Positions 7,421 through 7,601 of a DNA stretch of 7,601 nt are shown here, piece by piece; within the stretch, counting starts at the first letter, position 1, and every line of letters starts with the position of its first letter. A program made the translations under genes and the position numbers. The stretch comes from Acidobacteriaceae bacterium (GTDB taxonomy: Bacteria > Acidobacteriota > Terriglobia > Terriglobales > Acidobacteriaceae), in contig PLST01000511.1 of NCBI GenBank assembly GCA_003164255.1, positions 7,551 to 15,151 of the forward strand. The letters are read 5' to 3'. The notes under the pieces are model-generated. The model made no database searches and was not told where the DNA came from. It saw nothing but the letters and a program-made list of their open reading frames with translations.

Positions 7421-7601
7421 CTACGCCTCCGCTTCTGCTTCGAGCTTCTTGAGCTCGTTTTCCGAGACCACCTTTCCGTCGAACAGGTGTACTTCCCGCT
7501 CCGCGTGCCGCGCAAAGCGCGGATCGTGCGTTACCATGCAGATCGTCGAGCCCTCGCGATGCAGATCGGCCAGCAAATGCATCACCGCCTCGCCGTTCTT
7601 C
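7421..7601 (-). CDS. ABC transporter ATP-binding protein (LolD/MacB-type), C-terminal 59 residues only
   Basis: C-terminal end of a cytoplasmic ABC ATPase; the rest lies beyond the right window edge. The visible part begins KNGEAVMHLLADLHREG, which corresponds to the stretch just after the D-loop in LolD/MacB-type ATPases. It continues into ICMVTHDPRFARHAER, where the His of THD (codon 7526-7528) is the H-loop or switch histidine that contacts the ATP gamma-phosphate. It then runs through VHLFDGKVVSE and ends in a charged tail, KKLEAEAEA, followed by TAG. Walker A, Q-loop, signature motif and Walker B are outside the window, so catalytic competence cannot be judged. The fragment shows no transmembrane segment. 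A freestanding ATPase of about 230-250 aa is expected, although fusion upstream cannot be excluded. Its stop is 2 nt before permease A, so it probably energises that permease and perhaps all three. Confidence 0.9.
   Translation of the reverse strand, partial: KNGEAVMHLLADLHREGSTICMVTHDPRFARHAEREVHLFDGKVVSENELKKLEAEAEA
7426..7430 (-). promoter_or_regulatory. Ribosome binding site of permease A, inside the ATPase 3' end
   Basis: The coding strand reads GGAGG, 7 nt before the ATG of permease A. It overlaps the last codons of the ATPase gene (Glu-Ala before the TAG). It decides the start at 7418 and suggests that ribosomes finishing the ATPase re-initiate on the permease. It is the strongest such site in the window. 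Confidence 0.75.

Noticed and set aside
7042..7515. 157-codon minus-strand open frame spanning the ATPase-permease A junction.
   Set aside because: It is out of frame with both real genes. The ATPase and permease frames each show clear family motifs in the same DNA.
1..7601. Mobile element, CRISPR array, tRNA or a defence-type system.
   Set aside because: There are no transposase, integrase or nuclease motifs, no regularly spaced repeats and no tRNA-like cloverleaf. The only repeats are the paralogous gene ends.

Overview
The window looks like part of one operon, read entirely from the minus strand, in a GC-rich member of the Acidobacteriota. That assignment is inferred. All three large proteins have the architecture and sequence style of the ADOP family (acidobacterial duplicated orphan permease, TIGR03434), which is strongly expanded in soil Acidobacteriota. 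No rRNA or other taxonomic marker is present.

In transcription order (right to left), the window holds four genes. First is the last 59 codons of an ABC-transporter ATPase of the LolD/MacB type (7421-7601, upstream part outside the window). Then come permease A (4974-7418, 814 aa), permease B (2451-4937, 828 aa) and permease C (1-2417, 805 codons visible; it appears to lack only its last two residues and the stop). Spacing is tight: 2 nt between ATPase and permease A, 36 nt between A and B, and 33 nt between B and C. I see no promoter, terminator, RNA gene, mobile element or CRISPR array. No gene-free stretch exceeds about 36 nt.

Each permease is a tandem duplication of the MacB/FtsX unit (one TM helix, a large periplasmic core domain, then three TM helices). 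A single chain therefore has about eight TM helices and two periplasmic domains and could act as a fused pseudo-dimer. The ATPase would bind the cytoplasmic coupling segments and drive mechanical movement of the periplasmic domains, as in MacB or LolCDE. The substrate cannot be read from the sequence. Drug, lipid, peptide or lipoprotein export are all possible.

I do not see a clearly novel system. The points worth a second look are these. The 'orphan' permeases here have an adjacent, probably translationally coupled ATPase. Three permeases share that one visible ATPase gene. A 27-nt perfect repeat lies at the 3' ends of permease genes B and C. Permeases B and C lie in the same frame, separated by a single TAG and 11 sense codons.
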